From positions 558,001 through 622,000 of the forward strand of contig CALYLX010000098.1 of assembly GCA_944990035.1 (NCBI GenBank): DNA of 64,000 nucleotides. Direction: 5' to 3'. The notes under the pieces are model-generated. The model ran no database searches and had not been told where the DNA came from. It worked only from the letters and a program-made list of their open reading frames with translations. This document shows, piece after piece, positions 1 to 10,522 of this stretch (position 1 is the first letter of the stretch; each line of letters begins with the position of its first letter). The translations under genes were made by a program, and so were the position numbers. The stretch comes from Clitopilus passeckerianus. Taxonomy: Eukaryota > Basidiomycota > Agaricomycetes > Agaricales > Entolomataceae.

Positions 1-248
1 TATCAGGAAATGATCGACAGCGAGGCTTCGTACTGAATACAGATGCTATAAATAACCATGGTCCTTGCTAGACTAGATCATCAGAGGAGCTCTGACCGTC
101 GTTGAGGCCAAGACGGACGCAGAAGGTCGAGGACGGTACGACCGGAAAGTGTGTAGTAAGTACCGAGGTTTGGGCAGGTTGGCCGAATGTATATGAGGCT
201 CCAATCACTCTAAGAGTCAAGAGACGGATATTTCTAGTAGCAATTAGG

Positions 249-681
249 CTATACATACAAGAAATCATGCTCGAGTAATGAGTCCATGACAGAACGGTAG
301 GCGTAACGCATATAATCATCACCGCCGTTTGGGAAAACCGGGACAGGCGGTGTTATTAGATAACCAACCCGGGAAGCTTCATTGATGAGATGGTGCATCA
401 GAACGTTTTTCGATGTCTGTTGCAAGAGAAATGACAAGGATAGTTGGTCATGATGCACGCCTTCCTGGTGCAGTTTTGCCACCGACGCAAGATCAACGTT
501 TTTCTAGTTCTAAACGCAGAGGAAGCGCCGTCTTCACGAGTATCCAGCGTGTTCGTAGCAGTAGTATTCTGATTAGAAGAGCTAAATGAAGAGGCAATCC
601 CTTTGTTCTTTGTGTTTGCAGTTAAATTTGCCTTGATCGACAAGCAGGAGGACAAGGTGATTGTGCTGAGTAAGCGACATC
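249..681 (-). other. Possible small minus-strand gene, divergent from the RING gene
   Basis: A minus-strand frame ending in a stop at 249 runs open through about 500 and gives a non-repetitive, protein-like C-terminus (it ends ...YRSVMDSLLEHDFLYV). Further upstream on the same strand an ATG near 681 opens with MSLTQHNHLVLLLVDQ. I could not find convincing splice sites joining the two parts, so this may be a small multi-exon gene or chance. If real, it is head-to-head with the RING gene, and 682-816 would be a shared promoter of about 135 bp. I see nothing recognisable in 1-248. Confidence 0.25.
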
Positions 682-816
682 TCTGGCAGTGCAAGTGAGA
701 TTTCCCGTTTCATTCAAGCGAGTCTTTCATGTTCGACTCATTGACTCCTCCTTTGTTCCTTTGACTTGCTTGTTGCTCATGCTACACTGGAGAATTGGCT
801 CAACTAGCAGGACAAC

Positions 817-3800
817 ATGAATCCAGCACTACCACCACATCTATCGCTGAATTTGAATTTAGCACAAGGGACCAGCTTCAAGAGGAGCTTTGAAGAATTC
901 GGGATCGTTGATCAGGAGACCGAAGACAATGGAAGGGAGGACCTGCAGTATGGCCATAACGACGGAGACGATGAAAGGAGGAAGAGGGCCAGGCAGGACA
1001 CTGGAGACCACACTCACGCCCACAATCACACCCGAACTTCAAGCAGCAACCGCTTGAGGCACAATAACAACAACAATAGTCGGACAGACGACTATTTTGC
1101 CTTTGGCGCTTCGACTTCCGCTGCTGCTGGTGCACGCTCTGGGAGCTCAAGCTCGAGTGGAGGCTCTACATTCTCCTCGCCGTCGTCTTTAGGGGAGCCG
1201 ACTAGTGTTACCAACACCATCACTGGGGGACCTCAAGCTCCATCACTTGTGCTACCCCCTCTCAACTTCTCCGTTTCTCCTTTTGACTCATCCGCTGAAG
1301 ACGACGACGACGACAACGAAGACGAGCAGGAAGAAGTCTTGCCTGTCCCCGCTCCCGCACGCATGATGATACCACCAAGAATACCCACACCCAATCTAGA
1401 TTCTACGCCTCTCGAGCTCGAGGGAAATACCCCAAGCGATGGAGGATCGTCTGTATACTATACACCACCTAATCTACCGCCACTCAACTTGGAGCCTTCG
1501 TCTTCCAGTCTTGGCGTTATCCGCGTTATCCCCACCCCTGGTATTGACGCCACCGCCGGTGTCACCGCCAATGATGCTGAAACGCACGAAGAAGGGTCAG
1601 AATCGGAAAGAGGGGAAGCCTCCCAGTCTCAGCAGGATCCTAGAGCCATGGTCGAACGACGACGGAATGAGATCGAGGAGCATTTCAGGTTGACGCTGGA
1701 GAGGTTCAATGCGTTTGAAGAGGAGATCGATATTCTGAGAAGAAGTCCAGTCCCAACTTCTGCTACACACTCCTTACCACCTTCGCTGCGACTAAATCTT
1801 CCATTGACTACGCCACCAACGCCGCAGATACCTCAAGTGCCGCTTCTTCCTGAGATCCTGCCCACCCCGCCTATCGATGATCTTCCGACAATCCCCCTCA
1901 TAGAGGATATCCCTATTTCTGAGCCACTGCCGATTATTCTTCCTGATGTCGATGTTGAGGCCCAGCAGGACCAACCGCCTGCTGCCAACAACGAACCCAT
2001 TGGTGCAGATGAGCCCGAAAGCGTACCAAGCGATCCTCAACCCAATCCAGCACCCCCGTCTAATGATCCGCCACAACCACTGTTTCAATCAGCGGATGAT
2101 ATCCTAGAGGATTATCGCTATGCGGTGTCACTCGCCATCGCGGAAGAAGGCCAGCTGTTTGATGGGCCACATCCTTTGTTGGCTGCTGCTCAATTGGACG
2201 AGGCACCTCAGAACGACGGCGACGATGACGACGATGATGAGGATAACGAGTCGTATGCGGATTTGGTGGGTAGGGATGATGTTGATATCGAGATGGGGTT
2301 GGGTGCCGGGGGGAGGGACGACGATGAAGACGAGGACGAAGATGAAGACGAGGACGAAGATGAGAGAGACCCGGAATCGGAGGAGGAAGATGATTGGATT
2401 CTGGAAGACGATGACGAGGGGGAAGACGAAGAACAGGAGGAGGAGGAGGAGGAGGACCCTGAAGCGTTCTTTGACCGAGTTTTGAACCCCAGAACCCGAA
2501 GGTCGTCTACCCCGCCGCCGCCGATGAGGCTGAGGTTTCCTCGAAGGACTCGGGTTATGAATGCTGCGGAGAGTGGGTTGGTGCTTGGTACGCCGGGGTT
2601 TAGTCCGGTTTGGGGGAGGTCTGGGCAGCAAATACAAGCGCAAACGCCGCAGAGTCAGACGAGGAGGCCTTTGTCTTTGAGCTTTCACTCGGACGATGAA
2701 GATGAAGATGATGGAGAGGATGAAGAGGATGAAGAAGAGGAGGAGGTTGTATCTGAGGTCTTGGAAGCTGGGTTAGCTGGCCGGGATGAGGAGAGAGGAC
2801 ATCAGCAACCGCCTCGGGTTGATAGTCCGTATCTCGATTTTGGAGTGAGCTTGCCGGACGACTTTGGGTTGGATGCTGGGGGTTCGAATACGGGTTCTGG
2901 TTCTAGTTCGGCTGCTCGCTCTGCCATCGAGGCACCGCGCATGCCTGACAGTCCCTACCTTGACTTTGGAGTGAGCCTGCCCGAGGAGTTTGGGTTCGGT
3001 GCTATGCCAGGCCCTTCGGCTGGTTTTACGAGTCGTGGAGCGACATCGGGTGCGGGGCCGATGGCGTCAATCTTTGCAAGCTCTCCTCTCACTCCTCTAG
3101 AGGGGAATGATTCTTGGGAGGTTCGTCTTTGTTTAAATATATCTTGTGTTCCAGACTGATTGCAGATACAGAGAGAAACGGCGTTTTCGAGACGGGAGAG
3201 GGACGACTTGTCTGAGCCAATGAGATTGCTGAGAGAGGTAGAGGCGAATAGACGTAGGGTGAGAGAACACATGGAGGAGGCTGTACGGATGCAGAACGAG
3301 AACATCGAAGAAAGGCAGCGATGGAGAAGAGAGGTGGGGACATTGCTGGGGCGGAACGAGAGAAGGTTGAGATTACCTAGTTTGCATGCACCGTTGGTTA
3401 GTCCTCTGCCTTCGCCTGGCGGGATATTGAGTGGGAGTGGGTCTGGTGCCGGTACGTTGAACCCCTCATTTGCTGTGATAGCTCCTCATGTGACTGCGTT
3501 CTTCCATTGATTTATCAGAATCGTCTACACAGGAGCAGATCCCGCCTGTCCCTCATATTCCCCCCCAACTCAGCCCTCCATCTCCAACGCTAACTGTTCC
3601 TGCGCCTGCACCTAGCCCTGCGTTTGGCAATTCAACTTCAAGAACGGTCCCTTGGATTGGATACCGAGATCCTAGCACATCATCGTCATCGAGACCTGCT
3701 CCCGTTCCAAGCCCCGTTGCTGGACATTCGGCTTCAAGTCTATCAGGCTCACAATTGCCAACTGTTCCATGGTTGTTCGGGCACCATCGCAGTACAACAT

Positions 3801-6800
3801 CTGCTCCTGCTCCCACCCCGAGACCTGCGAGCCCTGTACTTGGTACTTCAGCTTCATCTTCGGCAGCTTCACAGCTACCCGGGAACCCTTGGCGGTACGC
3901 CCAAGTTCCCCTGCAAACGTCTGGCAACACACCATCTGCTCCTGCTCCCACCCCGAGGCATGCAAGTCCCGTGCTTGGTACTTCAGCTTCAAATTCGACA
4001 ACTTCACAGCTACCTGCAGGCCCTTGGCGGCGGTACACTCACGTTCCCGTACGAACGTCCGGCGACACCATACGATGGGTTCAGATGGCTCTTGATGCGG
4101 AAGAAGCCCGGACCTCTGGAGGTTCAGGAGCGTCTACTTCTGGTGCCCCTGCGAGAAATGGGCTAGGGAGCGCCAGTGTGGCAACGGGAGAAACGAGTCA
4201 CCATGCGGGAGCCTCGAACGCGCAGCAGCCGAGTATGACACGAGGAGGCGACGGTAGTGACACGAGGATGAGTCAAGGGCAGGTCGCCTCTAGAACAGAC
4301 GCGGCAACGGGACCAACTGCTGTTGAAAGGAATCCCTCACCATTTTCAGTCCTGCCGGACGGGCGGACGATGCTTCCCGCCGTGTCGTCGTGGCCTAGAC
4401 ACTTGGACAGCTCTTACAACTTTCCCGGCAGCCTTCGAAATCAGGATAACACTTTTGCTCGCCATCCTTCTGGGCGAACTGTGCTCCCACCACTGAGTTC
4501 TAATGCTGAAAGGTTAATGCAACATTCATCACACACGAATACGAACACGAACACGGCCACATCAACCCCGACTACAACTGTACCACCATCCTACGAAGCA
4601 ATCCTAGGGACGTTGGATGGGACATATGGGTTCGCCAGCCCAAGTAGTTGGTGGTACAGTGGCGAAGAGGCAGGCGCTGGTCGCCCGAGTGGACCGAATA
4701 TGGGGTCAGGCAGATACGAGATGCGACACCCTCCACGAGTTCAGGAATATCCCCCCACTGGAGCAAGACATAGGCCTTTGAGGACTTTCGACGGGACCTA
4801 CGTCCCTGCTTCGGCAACTCAGAGGCGCGGTGTGGCTCCTACTGCCAGTAGTGGTGGTGCACCAAGGCTGGGTCCTTTCATTCCTTCACCGACTACGGCT
4901 ACATCCCCGTACGCCCCTGCCTCAGAGACGAGGAATGGGAATGCTTCGGCTACGACGACGGCTCCTGCTCCAATATCGACCAGCAGCTCGTACGTTCCTG
5001 CTTCGGCCACTAGTGTTGGACTTGGGATCACCCCTACCCCAGCACCAGGAGAACAAGCCCGCCCTGGTCCGAATGATGCGATGGATGTGGATGAAGTTGA
5101 CGAATACAGGATGGTGGTGGATAGGGCCTTTGAAGGAGTTGGGGACAGCGTTGATGCTCAAGATGACGTTGAGATGGACAGCGAGGGCGAAGGCGAAGGC
5201 GAGGAAGATCTTACAACAAGACAACATGGTACACGGACAACTGCGGTACGACAGAGGGTCCTCACGGCTATGAGGAATCAACGACCCACCGTGAATGTCA
5301 GCTCTGCCCTTGCAGACCGAGTAGCCATGCAAGTTCCCATGGCGTCATTAAGAACTCTTCCAGCATCCAGACGCGTCCCTATCCCCTCGTCCTCACACGC
5401 TCCCGGAGGAACACGAACGGCAACAGCTGGTACACGACCGAATAATCCGACTGTCTCTTCAGGTATTCAGCGCCCTTCTCATGTTCGGCTTGAAGACCTC
5501 GTGGCGCAAACAGCAACTCATTACAGGAGGATGCCAGGGCCTACCAACGGGGCGCCTAGGCTCCCTCAACCGAATGATCAAGCCACTCCATCTGATTCAC
5601 GAGCTTGGTTAGATCGTCTACAAGCGGACACAATGCGTGACATTGATCGGGCTCGCTTGCAAGCCGAGAGGATTAGAGATGTGCAGGAGAGGTTGGAACG
5701 TATCCGTGGGCGGGGACCACCTTTTAATGACAGCGTAAATCCAAGTACTTCGGCCAGGCCAACCACAATTCAACAGCCTGGGACTGACGGACGCACCTCC
5801 ACTGCTTCGCCCCTTAATCGTATGGATCCTGATTCGTACGCCCCAGGGCCTTTCAGGAATACAATTCAACGCATGGTCGACGCCGAAAACGCAAGACGGC
5901 GACATACTCCTCAGGGCTTGAGCTCAAGCGGAGAACATGTTCCTCGGAGCCTTCAACAAACGAGTAACCCAGCCCCAATGATTCCTCCACTTGATTTTGA
6001 GAGCGAAGATGCAAGCTCCGATTACGTGCGGTATCCGCCTATCCCTCGTATTAGACCACCAGCACCGAGGATGCCTTACGTGAGTATTCGCATTGCCACT
6101 TCTGAATTTCGACCCTCTAATCCATTCATCATAGGTCGATTTTTCGACTGACATTCCTGTGGTGAGAGGGAGACTCGACGACGAGAATGAGGACGATTTC
6201 GCGGATCTCCGTAGCGGCCTTGCCAGGCAGCGAGGAATCCCGGAATCCCGAATCGCTAACACCGTCACCGTGGAATCTGACAGCGAAGACGAAGCTATCA
6301 ATTTTCTCCTCCGACATGATGGTCCCAACGCCCAACGATCTCGAGAGCTCGTCAACCGTTTCAGGCGAGTGCGCGAGCAGCTCTCTACTACAAACTCGCA
6401 GAACCCCAATACCGGCTTGTCGTCCAACCGCCATTGGGGAAATTTGGAATCACGAATGAGTACCCATCCTCGGCCACCTGGAACCCGCGTTCCACCTCCA
6501 CAAAGCAGGTACCTTCCTGCCTCGGACACCTGGCCCTCTCAGTTGCAACAAGATCGGGATGTTGAGTTCAGACATTCACGCCACCTCAACAGACTGCGAC
6601 AACGGGCAGCGTTCTTCGGTGATTATATGGTTAGTATTATCCCTCATTATCCCCCGATTCATCAACTGATGTCGTGGTGTGTCCACAGCGAGACGATGAC
6701 CTTGACATGTCCTATGAGAACCTACTTGATCTCGGAAACGCCATTGGAGAAGCAAGGCCCCGCGGTGCTAATGCAGCTGTGATAGAGTCCTTCGAGTCTG

Positions 6801-7248
6801 GTCTTTTCAGAGACTGGCAAACGGCTGATAGTGACGAACGGTGCCCAATTTGTCTGGAGGACGTAAGTGTATTCCAGTCGTCGAGATTTTGAATACGAGG
6901 GTTCACCTCACTCTCTCTAGTACAAGGCTGAAGACAAGCTCCTCAAACTCAACGACTGTACTCACTGGCTGCATGATGAATGCTTGAAGGTATGTCAAAT
7001 GCCCTCCATCCCGCTAGAAACAAGATGAGCTGACTCGATTCCAGCAATGGCTCAAAGGCGCCAAGACTTGTCCGGTTTGCCGCAAGGCCGTCTCAAACCG
7101 ACCTCGAGGGGCCAATAGCAATAACGATCAAGAGGACAATGAGCCTGGACCCAGTAGGCGTCCAGCTGGTCCTCATATAATCTATCGTCGTGGTCCTCCT
7201 CCTCACCATCATCATCACCACCACCATCATCCTAGGAGACCAACTTGA
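817..7248 (+). CDS. Large acidic, low-complexity protein with C-terminal RING-H2 finger (putative E3 ubiquitin ligase)
   Basis: Seven exons join in frame: 817-3120, 3166-3451, 3519-6079, 6135-6629, 6689-6862, 6921-6989 and 7045-7248, giving 2030 residues. Most of the chain is predicted disordered. There is a Ser/Pro-rich N-terminus, long Asp/Glu runs around residues 470-560, a duplicated SPYLDFGVSLP segment (from about 2830 and 2954), and a repeated Pro/Ser block with SPVLGTSAS at 3800-4040. Near the C-terminus (residues about 1934-1975) is a C3H2C3 RING-H2: CPIC, then CTHWLHDEC, then CPVC, spread over three exons. RING-H2 domains recruit an E2 enzyme for ubiquitin transfer, so E3 activity is inferred from the family and the substrate is unknown. 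The chain ends with a His-rich tail before PRRPT. The RING and its introns look intact. The long disordered N-terminus is unusual but compatible with a nuclear scaffold-type ligase. Confidence 0.85.
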
Positions 7249-7979
7249 GGATGCAGTCGTGATAGATATCACGAGATGAATCGGTGTAACGCAAATAACG
7301 ACCTTTCTGTCAATTCCTACTCTCAGTTCTTACGCACCACGCATTAATTATCCAAGTACCTCACCCATCCCAAGCTTACCCACATTCACAATTCATTCTG
7401 ATTCTGACAATTTTTTTCATCTGTCCTGTTATCGACAATCGACGTATACTGTAACATCGTTCTGTATTTATCCGCATGTCATCCGATTTCAATTCATACG
7501 ATATGTAGTTTCTTACTTGTGTAGATAACACTAATAATCCCTTCCAAACGAAAAGGCGAGAGGTCAGGGGTGTGCAACATATACCCGCGTTCCTGATGTT
7601 GAAAACCGGATGTCAGGACATGTGTTACCGTGACGATATCCAGTTTCTAATTACTAGTGTAGATAACACTAATAATTTTCTCAAAACAACCACCATCAGG
7701 GACGTGCAATATGTCAATGCACCTGCGATCATTTTGTTCGTAGAACACCAGGTGTTAGGACGGGACGTACAAAGGAATGAAGTGTTATCGAGGTGGTCTA
7801 TAGATACAAAATGCAAGAATTCATACATTGGTGCGCATTGCTCAGTAATAATCAAATGTAAGTAAAGTAACGAAACGCCCAACCATATGCCCTCCTTTCC
7901 TGCTCTCCCCTCCTTGCTCTTCCTCGACAGCACTGAACCCCGCCCAAGCCAGGCAGAGGAGGCAGATATCTCGATCCAC
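7249..7979. other. Convergent intergenic region with a diverged direct repeat
   Basis: This is the 3' flank of both the RING gene and the following minus-strand gene, with no credible coding frame. A stretch of about 120 bp beginning near 7505 is repeated in diverged form near 7640. Both copies contain GTGTAGATAACACTAATAAT, and weaker similarity continues after it. I see no transposon ends. Confidence 0.5.
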
Positions 7980-9614
7980 TCAATCATACTGCTTCATAGT
8001 CTCCTCCAACGCATCCATATCAAACGACATATCTCCAAACGAGGAGTCTGCTTCCATAGCAAGCTCTGGGGAGGATGACCTTCGTTGTCTGTTCATCTTA
8101 GGCTTTCGGTTTTCGAGCGCTTTTGGTTGAGGCGGAGGCTTCATAGAGGCTGTAGCTGCGGCTGAGGTTCTGGAACCCCCAGTGACTCCCGATTGCGACT
8201 GAGGAAGTTGAGAGAGTAAAGGCGGCCTGAACTTCTTCACCCCCGTCCCTGTCCCTGCGCCAGATCCAGACTGTTGGCTCGACGAAGGGAATGTATGTGT
8301 CCGGCGACACATGCCTAGGGCGGGTCGACGGGCGGATTGAGTAAGGGGTGGTGGTGGTTGAGGATGTGCGTTGGGTTGTTTTGGGATAGGCGGGTGTGGG
8401 TGGGGATGGGAATGTGATTGTGAAGGGGAGGGTATGATTGGGGAATGTGGTTTGGAGGAGGAAGAGGTAGAGGAGGTAGAGGACGTCTTCTGTAAGAGAA
8501 GAGGGTGTAGACGAACTGTCGCCTGGTGTTTTGCATGTTCGGCCTGGGCTTGGGTTGGGGGAGGGTGTACATTCGGCTTCGACTTTGGAAGGTTTTGGGG
8601 CTTTGGTAATGACGCCAGTATTTGCGCCGCTTTCGCAGAGTTCGAGGTAGGACCTGAGCCTGAGCCCTGAGAGCCGGAACAATCAACATCCATACTCATA
8701 GACGTGTCTGGGGTGTTCCCCCTCGTATGTTCCTCGTCAACAGAGGAAGGGTGGGAGGATGTGGAGGACGATGACGATAGGGAGCGGGTGAATCTGCCGC
8801 TGGGATTTCGATCTGGCTGGTGAGCCAGGTGAGGCTGGAGAGGGTGATGAGGGATATTCCTCGTTGAATTGATATCCATCCTTCCCGGCGCAGGGGCAGG
8901 GACAGGCTCCGACCGTCTAGGTTTCGCCATCTCCCTCTCTTTCCCCTTTGTTCCTCCATATTGTAGAGAGGAGGTCGATGCATGACGAATTTCACTCCGT
9001 CCCGCCGACGTAGACGCGGGCATGGCACGAGGGAGATGCTGCGTCGTCGTCGCACGTCGTAGCTTGACGGTTGTTGCTTCTACGGGTGCGAAGTAGATTG
9101 GTGGTTTCTTTGCTGGGACGGGAGCTGTGTTCTCGTCCGGACGAATGGAGGAGGAAGCTGAAGTTGTCGAGGACTGTCCAGATTTGGAAAAGGATGGCCC
9201 GGGAAGACTACTTGAGCGGGAGAAATGACCTGAATGAGATGTGGAAGAAATGGTGCCAGTAGAGGACGAGGATTGTTGGTTGCTGGAGGTGTAATCATCC
9301 CAGAGTAATGTTGGGGTTGGTTTATGTTTGAAGTTTCCTAGATATCGCAGTCAGCGTCAAGCTTTAAAGGGAGATAGTCAAAGAGCAAAGGAACAAAAGA
9401 ACGTACGTCGATTTGGAACCCTCTGCGCCAATTCCATAAGGTCCCTCGATGGCTCGGAGTTCTGCCATGAAACGACGTCGACTTGGGGTTGAGAAGACTC
9501 GAAGCTGAAGCCTTCCATGAATGAATCTTCTTCTCCATCGTAGTCCATGTCCATGTCCACGTCGGTGTTTGTGTTTTCGTCAAAATTCATTGAAAGTTGG
9601 GTATTTATAGGCAT
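7980..9614 (-). CDS. Unidentified Ser/Pro/His-rich protein, 521 residues
   Basis: Two minus-strand exons, 9614-9407 and 9337-7980, join in frame (donor GTACGT, acceptor CTAG) and give 521 residues. The N-terminus is acidic with alternating Asp/Met (residues about 15-30). The region around the splice junction (QRVPNR, then NFKHKPTPTLLWDDY) is the most protein-like part. The rest is Ser, Pro and His rich, with a short basic block RRPALGM and KKFRPPLLSQ about 90 residues before the end, and an acidic C-terminus. I do not recognise a family; a nuclear or regulatory protein is a guess from composition only. It is head-to-head with NLR-A. The 5' part, with exon 1, the intron and the start of exon 2, is duplicated at 37421-37966 in front of NLR-C, which identifies this gene as the intact parent of that fragment. 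Confidence 0.75.
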
Positions 9615-10522
9615 TTTGGCCGGTTGACGAAGAAAGGAATGTTGTCTTGGTGATTCCTTTGTTTCTTTTAGTAAAAGAGCCGATTAAGTGTAAGAAGTAG
9701 AATGGTTGAGTGGGGAGGTAACAAAGGGCTTGGTGTGTTGACGTACAGGTTCAAAGAGTCGCGGAGATTTCGCCTCGAGTTCTTAGTTCAACACGGAACC
9801 CTGATTGCACGTGTGCACTTGCAGTAGCATCCGTCTCTCCGTTTATTCCCTAAAACTCGGTATTTAATGAGGTATGTGGACTTTCGAGGCTATGACAAGA
9901 CGAGGGACATGGGGAAGATTGGATGCGATTGAAGCAATGGACCAACAAAGGCTGGATGGAATCTTCGGACCGCGTCTCTCAACTTGTCACGCGTTCGTTA
10001 CAGGGTTACACCGTGTGACATTTCCTTTTCTTTCTTTTTCTCCTTGTTTTTCTTTGAATTAAATCGACGACCGTTCTTGTCAGTTTGGGGGGAGCAAAGG
10101 CTAAGCAAGGGCTGTAGCTGGAGATTAATATGATGACCACCTGAAGCTACGAAGAAATGAAGATAACAGGTCCAGAGGAATGGCTACTTTCAATGCCATG
10201 GACTCTGTTTTCCGCTAGGAATCCGAGTCAGTCATAAACTCTGTGAACCGATTGATAGTTGAAAAGCTACGAGTCAATGAAGACAGCAGGTCCATTAATT
10301 TTCTTTTTCCAGCCGCCAGACTGACAACAAGCGCTGTACAATCTTAGGAGCAGTTTGATCCAAAACAGGTGTCCATTGACAAACACAATCGGATTTGCAT
10401 TGCAGTGCCTACCAGTCCTTGCACGTTTTCTTCTCACCCCTAGCTTGCCTGCCTTTTGTGAGTACATATTCTACGTCTGCATCGGAAACTTCTTACTTTT
10501 CTTCCTTCAAGGAGCATTAGGC
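9615..10522. promoter_or_regulatory. Divergent promoter region between the 521-residue gene and NLR-A, with a 5'-UTR intron
   Basis: This interval separates two divergent start codons. It is repeated with high similarity at 37967-38898 in front of NLR-C, so it was duplicated with the receptor. Just before the NLR start is a probable 5'-UTR intron (donor GTGAGT at about 10459, acceptor CAAG at 10511). It is present at the same place in A, B, C and E, and in D with donor GTAAGT. Other frames here are short and not conserved. Confidence 0.6.
10347..10360 (+). promoter_or_regulatory. Conserved upstream box (CAGTTTGA type), NLR-A
   Basis: GGAGCAGTTTGATC ends 163 bp before the NLR-A start codon. 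A matching CACAGCAGTTTGAC box ends 169 bp before B and 163 bp before D, and a slightly altered form ends 174 bp before E. Spacing is better conserved than the surrounding sequence, which suggests a promoter or transcription-start element. Copy C lacks it. Confidence 0.4.

Noticed and set aside
2128..2688. 186-codon minus-strand frame rich in Arg, Leu and Ile
   Set aside because: It is antisense to the Asp/Glu-rich region of the RING gene. The composition follows from GAN codons read backwards.
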